Assembly: GCF_002078875.1 (NCBI RefSeq)
Contig: NC_034414.1
Coordinates: forward strand, 7,859,993-7,923,992
Length of the DNA stretch: 64,000 bases
Direction: 5' to 3'
Source: Numida meleagris
Taxonomy: Eukaryota > Chordata > Aves > Galliformes > Numididae
Made by a program: the position numbers and the translations under genes. The notes below the pieces were generated by a model. The model did not search any database. It worked only from the letters and a program-made list of their open reading frames with translations, and was not told the DNA's origin. Below are positions 1 to 21,377 of this stretch, one piece after another. The stretch's first letter is position 1. Each line of letters opens with the position of its first letter.

Positions 1-7231
<7,231 letters not shown>

Positions 7232-7233
7232 TA

Positions 7234-7691
7234 TGAGGGCTGCTCCTAAAGTAATGCCTCCTATTTTATGATGTTGGTGGTGTGTTGAACCTTCCCACCA
7301 ATATCCCATTGTTGCCATGTGACAGATGGCAGCAGAGGGGCAGTCTGATGAGATGGCATTCAATGTGGAAGTGCGATTGAGGCAAAGGTGTCTTACTGAA
7401 TTCCTCCGTGCAAAAAAATTTGCACCCACTGGCATTCATCAGTGCTTGCTGAATGTTTCCAAGAGACCAACCAACGGACGTGAACACAGTGATCTGCTGG
7501 AGCAGATTTTTATAAGCGCAGCATGCAGGCTCTTGTTCATTGCTGGCAAAAATGCACAGCTAATGGCGATGACTGTTGGAAATGTGTGTTTTGTAGCTGA
7601 GAATTTGCTCCATCAAATAGTGTTATTGTGCTCTTTGTAGTTGTTGTAGTTTCCATGGAAATAAATAAGAGACATTACTTCCAGAGCGACG
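7234..7691 (+). mobile_element. Mariner (Galluhop-type), internally deleted
   Basis: A 458-bp copy flanked by TA (7232-7233 and 7692-7693). Terminal repeats match the other two copies (5' GGCTGCTCCTAAAGTAATGC, 3' GACATTACTTCCAGAGCGAC). The transposase N-terminus remains open from its ATG (MAFNVEVRLRQRCLTEFLRA) up to an internal deletion that joins it to the 3' tail (TTTTTATAAGCGCAGCATGC). The deletion junction differs from that of the copy at 59494-60003. It lies in the inferred TEAD1 intron 1, antisense to that gene. Confidence 0.94.
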
Positions 7692-7693
7692 TA

Positions 7694-10600
7694 TGTACAT
7701 TTCAAGCAGTGCACTTAATCTCACCAAATCCTGGTTAAAATTGGTTTTACTGTGTCAATCCTGTGACAAACCTCCTTTGGGTAAGGACTTGTAAACTATA
7801 CTGCCAATGATAGTGGGATTATCCAATAAACCAAACTCATCAACAATGCTTTGCTTTAAAGAACTGCCTACATATTGAATGAATTGTGTCTCTGAGGCAA
7901 TTCGCAGCTATACAGCAGTGATTTGTTTTGCTTTTTTTTTAAACAAAGTTCTTAAAAAAAATCAGTTGAAATCATCAGTATATTACTGCCTATTTTTATA
8001 GATTCTTTTATTTCTTTAATAGAGCAGAGGAAATCTGAAGTGAAACCAGCTTCGATGAATAAGGTATCTCATAACCAAACTCAATTTGCCCTCCCCAATC
8101 ACAAGTGTGCCCAGCCCTTGAACTAGAGAAGAAATATACATAAAGTGATCCTACAAGAAAGCATGCACCATTTTACACCTCCTTTCCTACAGAAGCCTCG
8201 GTTACAAATCAGACTGGCAAGTACGCGCATTACCGAGACGTCGTGGGCAAGGCTGAGATTTGGAGACAACAGCACTGCTGTCTGAAACCAGATTCAGAAT
8301 TTCTATCAGTTTTGCCGAGACTGGTGCTTACATATTCCTGAGACCTGATCACAGAACACACATACACACACACACACACGCTAAGCTAAGGGTACATGCA
8401 GGTGAAGCATTAAACAGCATTACATGTTCCTTCTTACATTTTGTTGTCAGTCATTTAGAATATTATTTTTCTTGTTGTGGATTTTTTTTTTTTTAAATGG
8501 GGTGAGGGTGATGTTAAAGAAAAAAATAAGAGTCTCAAGGATCAGAATATATCAGAAGCCTGGCAATACTGAATATGTCTCCATAAGCATGAATATGTAC
8601 ATCAGCACAAGCACACACACACATTAGGATTTAAGTATTTTGGAAAACAGTCACAACAATAACAAAAATAATGAAAAACCAATGAAACTTCAACAGGAAG
8701 ACTCATTAAATTAAGACTTAAGTCTTAAGCAGGGCTCTCATTTGCATAGCTCATTTACGGCAACAGCAATTCATGAAATTCTTCCATGAAAATTGTGCTA
8801 TATTTTGTCTAAAGTGACACATTCCTTGCAGATCACAGTGCCTTTCTCATCCTGCTAATAAGATAATCTGTTACATGAGGCTTACAAATCCATTTAAATT
8901 GATTTTAATTAACAAATCAATCACCAGCCACTGATGACTTGGTCTACAGACAGTAAGCAATTCAAAGCCCCAGGCCTCTAATTCCAAACCAAAATGCACA
9001 TTAGAGCAACAGGACATCTCTCTGATCAATAGGAACAGAAAGATGTTCAGTTTCATACATATTTAGAGTGTACAAACTTGTTAAAAATGCATCTCTGGAT
9101 CTTACATATTACAGTTCCTATGATCAGGACTGTTCAGCTAGGAAAATGAGATTAAGTCACTTACACTTCTTTACAAGTGAAATAAATAAAAGCAAGTATG
9201 ACCACAGCCTGCTTCTAGACTTTTAGATGCTTTTTCCACTTTTAGCAGTTTTGTTGTTCATTAACAATCCATTAATGATAATTAATAGAAAATTGCACTT
9301 TTCATGATCACAAAGATGACCAATGACTTTTGCACACGCTTTGATCCTGTGCAAATTCACTGCTACTCTCTGCTGCTAAAGTGCTAAAATTGTCCCTTAA
9401 AAAAAAAATTAAAGCCTGTCCCGAAAAGAACATCTTTGTTATTTCAGTAAGTTAATTATTGTAATTATTGTTACTACAAGAAGTTAATTACAATGCAGCA
9501 AGCTAAATCCACAATAGGTGGTGTGGTGCTGAGTACTGCAATCCCTGGAGCATCAGCATCTGGCTCCCTACAGCAGAGAGAGCACCTGAGTGAGGCTTCT
9601 CACTGAGCACATGGACAGCCAGCGCTGTAGCGCAGCATCTGTGGATAAAGCACTATTTAAGCTAGCTAAGAGGAAGGAAGAAAAGATACGTGCCTCCCTG
9701 GGAGCCTCCTGTCTGAAGGCAAACATCGAGCCCTTCCTTCAAATGCCACTCCTTTTTCTTAAAATGCAACAGAGAAGCAGATGAGTCAAGCCAGCTTGCC
9801 TCCCAAAGAGTCCAGCTGTTTATATAGCTGCACCGTGCTAAGCCCAAGCCACTGTGCTCACATGATGCTCTGCACCGAGCGAGCTTGATGGCACAGATCC
9901 ACACTTGCCTGGGACATGCCTCTGCACTGAGCTCCCTCGCCGGATGGGGACTTGCCTCCAGAAGCAGCTCAACTGGGATTTGGAGAAGTCTAACATCCAA
10001 CACCAATACCTCTACAAATGTCCTGCACCAGAGGGAATGGTGCTGTGATCCCTCTCACACTCAACCAACAAAGCAGTTTGCCTGGCCACGTGGTGGGGCG
10101 CAGAAGGTTCCTACTCCTTTATGATGAAACCAGTCCAGAGGCCTGACCTGGGATGGGCATTGTGAGCCACCACCGAGGGTCACGCAGGCTAGTGCTGTGG
10201 CGCAAAACAAGCGGCAGGCATGGGCCATTGGCAAAGTGCTTGTGACACAAGCCTGCCACCCTGGAGAGAAGGCTCCTCTCCCCAAAGGACCACCTCACCT
10301 AGGTCTCAGACCAGTCCCTTACAGGCTCCAGCGCCTGTGTGAGGGAGGGGCTGACCCTCTCCAGGTCTCTCCATGAGGATGAAGTTGCACAGACAGAGTA
10401 AGAAGGTGGGAGAAGTCTCCATTATGGATGGATATGGGTATCCTCTGCCATATTCTTTTCTCCTCAGCCCAGTCCACTTCCATGCTGCCCAACACACAAC
10501 TCACAAAGCACCGAGCTGGACGTCAGCAGGGGATCACACTCCATAAAGGGCAGGTTAGTCTACCAACACTGAAATGCACAATCTAAGAAGGACTTCAACT

Positions 10601-13600
10601 TGTAGCTTGTGTTAATAAAGTGGTTTCACGTATTATCTATTGCAAAAACAATGTCTCCTACCACGCAATAACCCTTGTGGGTGTTTAAACAAAGAGCTCT
10701 GTATTTGTTTTTAATCAATACTGCATATACAGTTTACTCAACATTGTCAAAAGTTGATTTTTAATGCATTGTCTAACTAGTTTGTTGCTCAATATGTTCT
10801 CAGTTTATAAGCAGACAACATTTGGAGGAAAGAAGAAAAAGAATAATTAAAGAAGATAGGTTTGGCATTTATGTGCAGCTGGTTAGGCAGTTAAGTTAAC
10901 CAAATAATAAGTACAAGATACCAAACTATCTTTCATAGTATTTAAGAACAACACAAAGGGTTGAATACTTCCCAGTTGTAAACACAGTGAGATCACGTTG
11001 TACCAAACCTGAATCCGGCCCAGTTAGCACAAGAAGGTAAATAGTAAATCCTCTCGAACAGATGTCGGAGAGTACAGGCACTCCACATTTAAAGAGACAG
11101 ATTCTGCAGCCAACAATGCTTCGCTGACATAGACACAATCAATGTGTCCTTGATTATGAGGAGGCAAACAGTTTTCACTACAAAAAAGGAGACTGAAAAA
11201 CAAATCATGTGTTTTTATTTTACAAGTTCCAAGTTTGGGTTGGGTTTTTTTTCAAGCTCTTTTGGAGCACTGAAACAGAATAAAAATAGTTTGTTTCACA
11301 AGCATAAGACGAGTAGCAGCTAAATAAGCACGTTACATGTACTCCTATGCATTCAGTTCTCGGTGCCGTTACCGCTCAGGAGTTGGATGATAGCACTAAG
11401 ATAACACCCCTTTTCCTGAGAAACTGATTAGATGGGTTTCGTCCAAGAACGGTGCCACAGAGCTCTCCCTCTATTTCATACCCTGCATATCGCTGCTGGA
11501 AAACGTATTGCAGCACAGAACGTAGCATACGCCAGTGTATCCTGACGTTCAAATCAAGACCACAAATTATAAACAGTTTCAGCAAATTGACTTGAGTGCC
11601 TTTGTTCCTCAGACATACATCTTCCTATTGCTTACAAAAGCAGCATATACTAACCACTAACACTGCCATAGCCAGTACTGGGAAAGGAAGTTATTGAAGC
11701 CTGGATTTCCTGCTTTCAGCTGTAGCCAAGAACTGTGAGGCTTGCAGTGGTTTCAGGAACTGACTCATCTAATGATTCATGGATAAGATACTGGTTTTAA
11801 TATATTTCTGATCATAAGACTCAAACTTCAAAAGCAGCGATGCTTAGTTTTTTTAAACTTTAAAATAAAGTACACAAAACAAGAAAGTAAACGTTATCAC
11901 AGGACACAAGGACTAATAATTATAAGTGTGCTTTACTATGCACTCCATATTTAAAAAGAGCATGTTAAAATTCCTGGAAATTTATTTCAAGAGAACGCCG
12001 ACAATGAGCTCAAACCAGTATCAAAAAAAGCAAGGACTCCTCTTGCAATCCTGACACCTCTAAGCTTCAGATGGAGGACAGGTGAGATACCAACTGCTTT
12101 TTTAGTTGTACCTTGAGGTGCAGATGTATCTACTGCTATACTCATCAAGGCACCCTACAGCTGCTATTGTTAATGCACCTGGTTTCTTCAACTATGTTGA
12201 AAGAGTTCCAACAGAGGCTCGGCTGCTAACAGTACACTTGGATGCCCAAAACAAGAAAGTTCTGTTTCGGGGGTGACCGGAGCTGCAGGACTCAAGCTTA
12301 AAGCAATGGCTAGCAGATAGGATCTCAAGCCCTCGTCAGCAGATGCATTTGGAGCTGTCTCGGAGTTCACAACCGGCTGTTTTCACACAGCTAGTTCTTC
12401 CCAGGGAAGCGTGCCCTCCAGTGCATCGAAACGCTTTTTGCCCACAACACAAATCTCATCAGTATTCTGTAACTTGAACTGCCAGGCTCTTGTGCCTAAA
12501 AACACGGCTCGAGATGGAAGCTCAGTTCTGCTAGGCTCATGTATGGAAAAGTACTGGTTTACTTTTTAATTTCTGAGCGGCACTCTGCAGCTCCTCACAC
12601 AGCATGTACAGAGGGTGGCTGGGAGCAACATTCATGTTTCTGTACTTCACTATGCACACAACTAGCACACACACACAAAAAAAAGGAAACAAAAATGCAT
12701 GTTGCTGGGAGGAAAAAAAAAAGAGAGAGAGAGAGAGAAAGCAGTTAAAACAGTTGACAAGAAAAGGCCAAAGTGCGCTCAGTGGCTGGCAGTCATTTTA
12801 TGGCTATAGTCCTACAGCAGATTTACTTAGATGACGTCAGTGGCTCCAATCCAGCTTTTCTTTGGTAGCATTTACCACTTGCCTCTTGAAGCCTCCACTA
12901 TGCTACAGAGCAGTAGACCATAATCAAAATTCCCTTTGTGAAATAGAGTTTACCTCAGGGCACAGAGACATTGCTAGCTGAATTGCAGGCTCTTCACCCT
13001 GTACTGCATGCCCAGAAATAAATAACCTACAATACTGTACTTTCCTTAATACAGAAGAACCATTAAAAGCAGCCTGCTACCTAAAAAAGGCTTCTTTAAT
13101 TTGTTTCCAAAATCTGTGAGGCCAGAATATTAGTTGATTTTCCAAGCAACCAGGAACTTTGATAATTCTATTATCCTTTTTTGTATTGTTTTTAGAGATT
13201 TTGAGAGATCAAGTTGTTTACGGGTCATTTTTTCCACCAACAAGAAAACATCACTAGCATTAAAAGCTAAATTGAATTGGCATAGGAAGCTGCATATTTT
13301 ATAATATGCCCCTTCAAATGCTTATCTACAACTGCTTGGTAAGCATATAGTAAATATGCCAAGAGGCAGAAAAAGAAATTACTGTACATAAATAACAGTA
13401 AATGGGAAGGAAAAAAAAAGTCCATTATTTGGAGCTATGGAATTCCAGTCGCAAAACAATGACTGGAGCCAGTGAGAGGTTAAGAAAGCCAAGTCAAGCA
13501 GATATCAAATCAGCCAAAACTTCGCAGGCTCTGGAGTTTAATAAAAAAAATAAAATAAATCAAACCATATGAAAGATGCACCTTATTGCACTAAATAAAC

Positions 13601-16600
13601 ACAGATTTGGTATGTTTAATGGTCCCATCAGTCCAAAGATGTCCAAATTCAATATAGGCAATACCAAGACAATCTAACTGACCAAAAATTACCTCTCACT
13701 GTCAACACTTAGAAATAACTCACATGGAAGACGAGCAAATGCCTCACGGAGAACTGGAATTCTCAATACTTCTCTTTCCCTGCCTCTTTGCTTTCTTCCC
13801 CCCAAATGCACACGACAGTGAGAGATGGCAAGTCAAACTTGCACTAAGCCAGAAGACGAAAACTATTATCATCATCCAGCTGCACCTGCCTACAAAACAC
13901 ACCTTACACTTTAAATCTGAATTTAAGACATTTAAAATTTTAGGTGATCCCCAAGCCAGCTCTAAGCAGACAGATGCTAGCACACCCCATCCTGGAGAGG
14001 AATTACAAGCCCCTGCTAGTAGCCTGAGACGCCAAGTCAAGGGCAGGAAAGCTTTCTTGTTTTCTGATGGTGACCATGTCAACACAGGTCTCGCTTTATG
14101 TCAGCAAACAGAATCAGAAGATGACTGTAAACTTCCTTGAGAGACAGTCTGTCCCTTTAATTGGTCACCAAGAACCCTGGACATGAAAGTCATTATACAA
14201 GTACAAGTGGTCTTTTCTTCCTACTAGACAGGGTGAAGAAGCAGTGGGGAGACTGGTATGGGCAAGGAGACGTGACAGCAAGCCCACGTCCGTAAGCAAC
14301 AGTGGTGAGACAGACAGACTGTAAGAAGGGGCTGACAAGATGGAGAGGGAAATAAAAACCGTCCACTGTGTGCAGGAAGGAGAGCCTCACCGAGGGCTGC
14401 CCAGGAGCAAGTAAGGAACTGCACGCTCAAGGAAAGAGGGGAGTGCAAGTAACTGAAGACGGATGTGGTGCCCTGTAAGGGACAGCAAGACAGAGCCTGC
14501 AGGGCAGAAGACAAAGAAGAATGTGCAGTAAGGTCAAAGAGCAGCATGGGCAGACCCAACCCTAAGGACATCACTGCAGCACTGACTGGAAGACTGTATT
14601 TATGTTTTGAGCTTTTTTCCCCCCGTGACAAAATTATTATGGCCACAGGAGTTAAGGGTGGCAGGGAGAGAAAGAGGAAAAAAAAAATAAACAAAAGAAA
14701 TGAAAGAACACACATTGAGTCTTTGAGGTGTCTACTTCTACAGCTTCCAGCTGGCTCCAGAATAAATTGAAATTAAAAAGTAACATAAAATTGGAGATTA
14801 ATGGGCACCAGATATGGAGATGCAATTCTTCTTTAAGGTTAATTTGATGAAAGAATAAAAGTGAAATCAGCAATGTGAAAAACGCAGCTGTTTGCAAAGC
14901 TTTGCCTTTTTTTTTTTTTCTTTCACCGTAAAACAGCTCTGGGACAAAAAGTACATGTGCATGGTGGCAGGAGATTAAACACGAGTAAGATCCCTTGTGT
15001 CATTAACAAATGTTTGTCTCCAAACACTATATGTTTTAATTGAGGTACATACAACAGATGCTTTGATCCATTAAACCTCTATGAATGTACCTTTTCTTCC
15101 AAAGTCTGTTCCGACACTTTCTTCCCTCAAAACCAGAGCGTCATTCCTGAACTACAATCTCCCAACAGAAAGACAACCGTGTGAAAAACACGCCAGCTAA
15201 TTGCAGAAATAAACACCACTGTTCAGGGCACCACGAGGTGAACGAAAGGAAAGAGATTCCACCGAGGGAATAACTGCGATGCCTACAATGTTAAGGAATA
15301 ATCTGGCTCCAAGAATACCCAAGGCCATACCGGTTGGTGATTCAAACATGAAGCATATCAAAACGGTACTGATAAGCTAAATTAACAGATAGCTTATCTG
15401 ACGCATATACTAGCCATATGGTGCCACAACTTCTGTTGCCTGTTGCTGGCATAACAATAGGCTACTGCAGTCTTAGACTGGAAGCACGATTTGACAAACT
15501 GTCAACAGCACTTTTATTTTTTCTTTGCAGAGCTCTAGGGCAATGGCGCACTCATCTATTTGCATTTTTTTTTTTTTTTTTTAAACAGGTGAACAAAGAG
15601 TAAACCAGATGTCAACTTTAGAAAACGAGCTGTCTGCTTCGGGAGATTTAACAGCGGCAGGCATACTGCTACAGCTCAAATCTAGACAATGAGCTTTTCT
15701 AAAAACACTCTGGCCTAGGGGAGTGGCTATTTAAAACACTTGGCTTCTTTTATTTCAGCACTATGGAAGTGAATTCTGCTTTTAAGTGCCAGCTCAAATG
15801 AAGTCATTTTGTTTCACTGGGGCTTTCTTTGCATTTTGGAAATGTAGCATGCACTGTAGTAAGGGAAAAAGACAAGTATGAAAAAAAAAAAAAATCTGAT
15901 CCTTTTTCGGCTGGAAGACAGGAAACCCAGGGAAAAGAAAAAGGAAAAAACAACTAACCGTTGGATCGCTTCAAGAAAAATATCTGTGAAAGGAAAATCC
16001 AAGTGCAAGTTAAATGAAAGTTATCTTCCCCTCATTTAAAAATAAAAACAACTTGTGAAAGTTTTATAAAGAACTGATATTTACAGCTCCATCCAGCTCC
16101 ACGAAGGGAAGGAGTCAATGCTGACAGATAAAGAAGATTTGCAGTGGGGCTTTAATGCCATACAGAAACACCATTGGTTAATACCAAAAGAAACGTGACA
16201 TTTTTCTTCTTGCTTTATTTAAGCAAATGAAATCTTTGCTACTTACATACTACATTAGGGAAAAAAAAAAAAAAAAAGGAATTTTACTAGCAATATAGCA
16301 ATCCACTCAAATATTTGAGAAATTGGCAAAATTAAAATTGTCAATGGATGTACAGAGATGGCATTCAATTTTGCAAAGATGTTTTCAGTTGTGTTCTGTA
16401 GGAGCGTGAAAGACATAACAAGGAAAAAAAAAGATAGTTCTAATAACATGTTCTGCATTGATAGGCAGTTATGGGAACAGACTTATTTTCTGAGTTAGAC
16501 CCAGCTAAGTACATAGCATTTTTAGATTATCTTTTCAAATTGTTCTTGAACATTCTGTTTAAAAAAAAAAAACCTCCTTTCATGTTAAGTTGAGATTGCA

Positions 16601-16830
16601 CTTGAACTCTTTCCAAAAGCCAGAGCTGTACTGAATTATGATAATTAGAAAGCTGTGCGCATAAAAGGCAGCACAGTTGATGCATTTAAAAAAGTTCATG
16701 CCAGAGAATATAAGTTCAATATGTTCTCACATAATTAACATTTCCCATCATTAGCAGCAGTTTTCAGTTTATGTATCTGTAAAAACAACAGCACTCGTCA
16801 TTGTTTTAGAGTCCCAGTCAATAGCGCTTT
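7694..16830. other. Non-coding sequence, probably TEAD1 intron 1
   Basis: AT-rich sequence without recognisable exons. Simple repeats include (CA)n at 8364-8379, a T run at 8482-8494, (CA)n then (GA)n at 12666-12740, an 18-T run at 15565-15582, an A run at 15881-15894 and a 17-A run at 16261-16277. Frames of up to 163 codons near 13.7-14.7 kb have low-complexity, repeat-driven composition and no family resemblance. Confidence 0.5.
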
Positions 16831-19800
16831 AATAGCTTCGCGCGCAGTCCTGGGCCAGCCTCCCTTCCCCGCCGCAGCGCCCAGTCTCGCACTCTACCTT
16901 CTGACCCACCAGCACGTGAGCTCCGAGCCGCGCAGCCTATCTACAGCTCACCACTTGGGAGACGGCAGCTGAGGGCCACAAAGCTCAGCAGGCCGCTCGG
17001 AAAGGTGCAGCGGGAGGAATCGTGCCGCGCCGCTACGAGACAAAGCAGGACAAGTTGTAGGTGCGCCTTCCATGGGCCGGGCGCCAACCCACCACGGTTG
17101 GCAGAGCGGGACACGGCGCCGCTGCCATGCCCCAGCTGGGCAAGCGCCCACCGACCCCTCGCGTGCTCCGTGGATTCTCATCGCGTTCGTGATGGACGTA
17201 CAGAAGCCCAGCTAACAAATAAGGGCACGCGCACATGGCGGCCCGCTCACGGAGACACCCATGGACTTCTGCTGCGAGATGCCCTACATGCACTGCTGGG
17301 AACCAGGCTCTGACCCTGACTCCTTACCTCCTTCTCCTCCCCTCCGCTCTTCCTACAATGCGTTTGAAAATGAATGCAGTTTTGGGGGTACTTGGATAAC
17401 CAGAGACAGCATAAAAGTTGCTGAATGCGCATCGATGCAGGGAGCCACGCGGGGCGTACCAAGAGCACGGCAAACCCTCGGCAGCACCGCGATTTCACAC
17501 TGAGACCAGGCAGGCCTGGCACGCCAAGCAGGAGACGTGCTGGCTCAGCTCCGTGCGACAAAGCCGAGAGGCAGGTTTCAAGCTGGTGCCTCAAAGGACT
17601 GCAGCCCGCGACTTTTCACTCTCTTAGGCTTTGGAAAGGAGCAATCATTAAAACCCAACAGAAAATTATTCCAGGAAATATTATTCCATCCCTGATCCGC
17701 TCGCAAAAACCAAAAGGAGTTCTGTGCAAGAACAGAGAGCAAGATACGGACACGAAATGGGAATTTAACGCAGAGATTTTTCTTCTGAAAACGTGTCTTC
17801 GGGGTGGCTCGGAGTCGGCTGGCTTTACAATAAATAGTGCCATTAATCCACCCATATATCACAGGATACAATGTAAATTATGCACTGCTCATATAAACTG
17901 CCGCACAACCCCCACCAGCAGTTCCTCTCAGGGAGATGATTTACCTCCCATCGGCTCTCAAATTTTGTTTTAACTTTTTTTCTGAATAGTAAATAACTGT
18001 AGTTTGTGAATACAAAACAGCCTAGCGCTACGGGGCTAGGTGCCGCACGGGGACAAAATGCTAACTAAATCTCCGCTCCCAGGAAGCAGCAGCTACTGTT
18101 TCTCTCGTGTTTTAAAGCAGCTCCCTCCAAAGAGGATTTCAGAACGACGTCTGAAGGACCAGGTTGCACCCCTACCGCAGCCAGCTCAGCGCCTTCCGCG
18201 TGAAGTCAAAGTGTGACCTGGCCCTCACAACAGACGGCTCAAAGCGGCCGGCCTGCGCCTCGTGTTTGCGCATGCTGTAAGAGCACAACCGGAACGAGCG
18301 ACAAACTTCGAACCGAAATGTGCCTGCAAGTTGTAGACAGATCAGAAGCAAGGCAGCAACCAAGTCCCCTTACCAAAATCTGAGAAAGGCACGTAGAAGG
18401 GATTTGATACTCTTTTTAATCAAAGATGCAGAATAGCAGCCGTGTCCTTCTTTAGGCATCAAATATCATGCTAAGCGTGTACATAAAGCATACACTGTAA
18501 ATATCTTCGTATTTGATCCCGTGAATGTTTGTTCGTATGAGTCATCTCCGTCACTTTAACCTGAGTAAGGATTGGTTCAAGCAAATCTTTGCTTCCTGAG
18601 CAAGAGCAATCGCTGCGGAACGACGGGCAGTTTTTGAACCATCTCTGCTGAGATACAACAGCAATATGGACTTCAAGAAGAAATAGCGGATGGAAAAAGA
18701 GAGATGCGCGTGTGTACTCTGAAGGTAACCTCGCAGACACACGTCCAGAACCGTATGCAGTATCTTCGTGTTTTGGAAACAATCTTCGGCATCTTCCCAT
18801 AAAATCAGGTTACTTCTACTAAAGTTGTTCCAACACTGTAGCCATGCTACTTTATACATTAAAAACTACAGTTATGTCATGATACACAGTTACATACTTT
18901 TACCTTTCAGCTTTTATGAAGCAAAACACGCCACAATTTCTCTGTAGCTCGCTAAGTCCTTATTAAACTCGTGCCTGTACTATATCTTTAACGTTTGCTG
19001 ACAGCATTATCTGCGCGGGTCGCTTAAAAAGAAGGAAGAATCCTTTCTTCCTCTGCATGTGACTTAACCGAGCTTAACTTTTTCAGGCGTGGCCAAACAA
19101 AGCCTGAAAACCACTTGAGCAATACCCGAAGGCAGGGCACCATCCAGCACCACCCCCCCACCCAACGCCGCTTACAAGTTACCCCAGGCACATCACAATC
19201 ACAATGCACTATCCTTTCTCAGCTGGAGACTCAGGAGGGTCCGGCCCATAATTAAGTTTCAGTTGTTTTTTTTTTTCTTCCCCTTTTTAAGCTGTTTCAT
19301 TAAAACTCCTTTAAGCAGAGGCTGTCTCTATTACAACTCATGTCAAATCAACATTTTTCCCCTGCTTCGCTGCTTGCATACATCCCGCTCAGCACCGAAG
19401 CTGTACATTATATAAAACCACTCAAGGGCTGCTGCCAGACCCTTCTAAGTGCAGAAGCGAATGAGATTTACTTCACCAAAGCAGTCCACGTAAAAAATCG
19501 ATGCTCAAAATACGCCTAACGTGCGTTTAGCAGCAAAGCATTTCCCAAAAAAGTATTTCTACACTCCTAAGAAGAAAAATGAAAAATCATTTGCAGCCAA
19601 AATTTCTGCTTGGCCAAACGACAGAAGCCTGCAGCAGACACAACGCAGTTACCCTACACTGAGCTAACCGCGTGTCAGCGCGGTGTGAAAAGGCAGTTTG
19701 GGTGCAGGGGCGGAAACTAAATGTGGCCTGAAAGCTGACCTTTGGTCTAATCACTTCAGAAAGTTGATTTTAAGAAGTTTTCAGCTGAAAACGGGACCCA

Positions 19801-20149
19801 CGTGCGAAAACGCTCGGTTTTGAGCTTTAGGAACATTCGCTGCATTAATTCCCGCATCTCTATTCCCAAATAAAGCGCGTGCCCACAAATATAACTACGC
19901 ACACACACAAACACGCCACCCCCCCGCCCCAAGAAGTAATTTAATCTACAGGTCTGTGTCATTCTTGATAGCCCCGTCTTACCGCGGTACAATCCAATCT
20001 CCCTGTAACGGTATTCCCCAGCTATTTATAGAGACAGAACGCATCGCACACACACATTCCCGCTCCGGGATCATACACAATTTTCAATTAAGCCCTTAAC
20101 GTAACCGAAACCACGCTTGTTTCCGCATCCAGCTGCAGGTCCCCTTCCT
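16831..20149. other. Moderately CpG-rich non-coding flank of the island
   Basis: GC and CpG content rise from about 16840 to 18330 (CGCGCGCAG, CCGCCGCAGCG), fall, then rise again towards 20150. A perfect 6-bp stem (CCTAGC/GCTAGG) lies at ~18022-18042. No protein-like exon is seen; the 182-codon plus-strand frame at 17425-17973 matches nothing I know. A secondary promoter or enhancer of the inferred TEAD1 gene is possible but unsupported. Confidence 0.4.
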
Positions 20150-21184
20150 TGCTCACCCTTCCGAGCGTCCCCTACGAGGCAGTCCCGCGGCGCTTCGCAC
20201 GGCAGACGCGCAGCCCGCCACGCCAACGCCGGGAGCAGAGAGCGGCGCTCGGCCGCCCGCCTCCCAACTTCCCGCTATCAGCTCGCCTAGCTCCGTCAGA
20301 CCGCTAACCGGCAAACTTTATCAGCGCCGAGGGAAAGCAAACGGGCTCCCGTTCGGCGGCGGTACGGCCGCGTCGGCCCGCAGCTTCCCGTCGGGAACGG
20401 CCTCGCCCCGGAGCCCTCGGCGCGCGGGAGGCGCCGCTGCTCGACGGCCAGCGCCGGCTCCGGGGCCGCTCCTCGCTTCTGCTATCGAAGGCGGCCGCCG
20501 GTTTCTCTCAAGTTAGCGGCTCTCCCGAGGAACGCGCCCGGCCGCCGTTTCATTGTTTCCTAAGTAGCTCGACCCCGTACCAGCGCGCAGCCCGACCGCG
20601 CTTCGGGCGGAGAAAGCCCGGCGGGGAGCTCGGCTCGGGCGCTCGGTAGCGGCGGGGAGCTCCGCCGACCCCTCCCCGGCCCGGTCCTCCCCGCCGCCCC
20701 CGTTCAGCCGCCGAGGGGCTGTTCCGTCCCGTCTCCGCCACAGAAGCCGCACCGTCCAACTTTTCCCTCCCCCTTGGAAGTGCACTTCCTTTGAACGCGC
20801 TCGGTCTGCGAACAAAGGCGGCCCGGCCCGGCCCCGCCGCAGCGCCCGGCACGGCCGCCCAGAGGGTCGGCCTCCGCGCCGCTCCTACCGGGAGCAACTT
20901 TTCCGGGGACGGCCTCCTCGGCGCTGCTGCGACCGCCGCTTTGTCTTTTTTGGATACAACGTTTCTGCTGACTCCCGAAAATTTTCCACTCGAACGTGCA
21001 ACGAAGCGGCGGCGGCGGCGGCTCTGGAGGAGGAGAAGCGGCGGCGAGAGCGGCATCGCTGCCTCCATCCCCTGAGGGGCTGCGCGCGGCGGGAGCTGCG
21101 GGGCGCGAGCTGCCAACTTCCCGCCGAAAAAATAGGTGCAAAGCGGCACGGAGCAAAGCGTGTGCGCGAGCGCTGCGCGAGGCG

Positions 21185-21185
<1 letters not shown>

Positions 21186-21220
<35 letters not shown>

Positions 21221-21228
21221 GTGTGTGC
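21186..21228 (+). repeat. (GT)n microsatellite in the CpG island
   Basis: An almost pure GT dinucleotide tract of about 43 bp with one GC interruption, only ~300 bp from the inferred start site. It is transcribed as (CA)n in the minus-strand direction within inferred intron 1. It is likely length-variable and can adopt Z-DNA. Confidence 0.97.
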
Positions 21229-21377
21229 GCGCCGCTGCCGCGCGGTGACTCAGGCGCTAAGTGCGGGCGGCAGCCGCCTGTTGCAGCTCCGGCCGCGGCC
21301 CCGCGGCGGCACGAACTCGGCGGGACGCAACTTCTGCCCCCGCGCGCGGCGGCCCCCGCCCGCCTCCCTTCTTCCTT

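Noticed and set aside
13724..14715. Overlapping frames of 101-163 codons on both strands
   Set aside because: Rich in Leu/Ser/Phe or Lys/Arg from pyrimidine/purine-biased DNA, with no family resemblance.
17425..17973. 182-codon plus-strand open frame
   Set aside because: No domain, no neighbouring exons and a low-complexity N-terminal part; several overlapping frames of similar length exist here, as expected in moderately GC-rich sequence.
18290..18330. GGTTCGAA-like tRNA B-box on the minus strand
   Set aside because: No matching A-box or cloverleaf stems around it.
20550..21149. 199-codon minus-strand open frame in the CpG island
   Set aside because: Composition is Arg/Ala/Pro/Gly-rich as expected from GC-rich DNA. 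It overlaps open frames in several other phases and resembles no known protein. It is 5' non-coding or intronic sequence.
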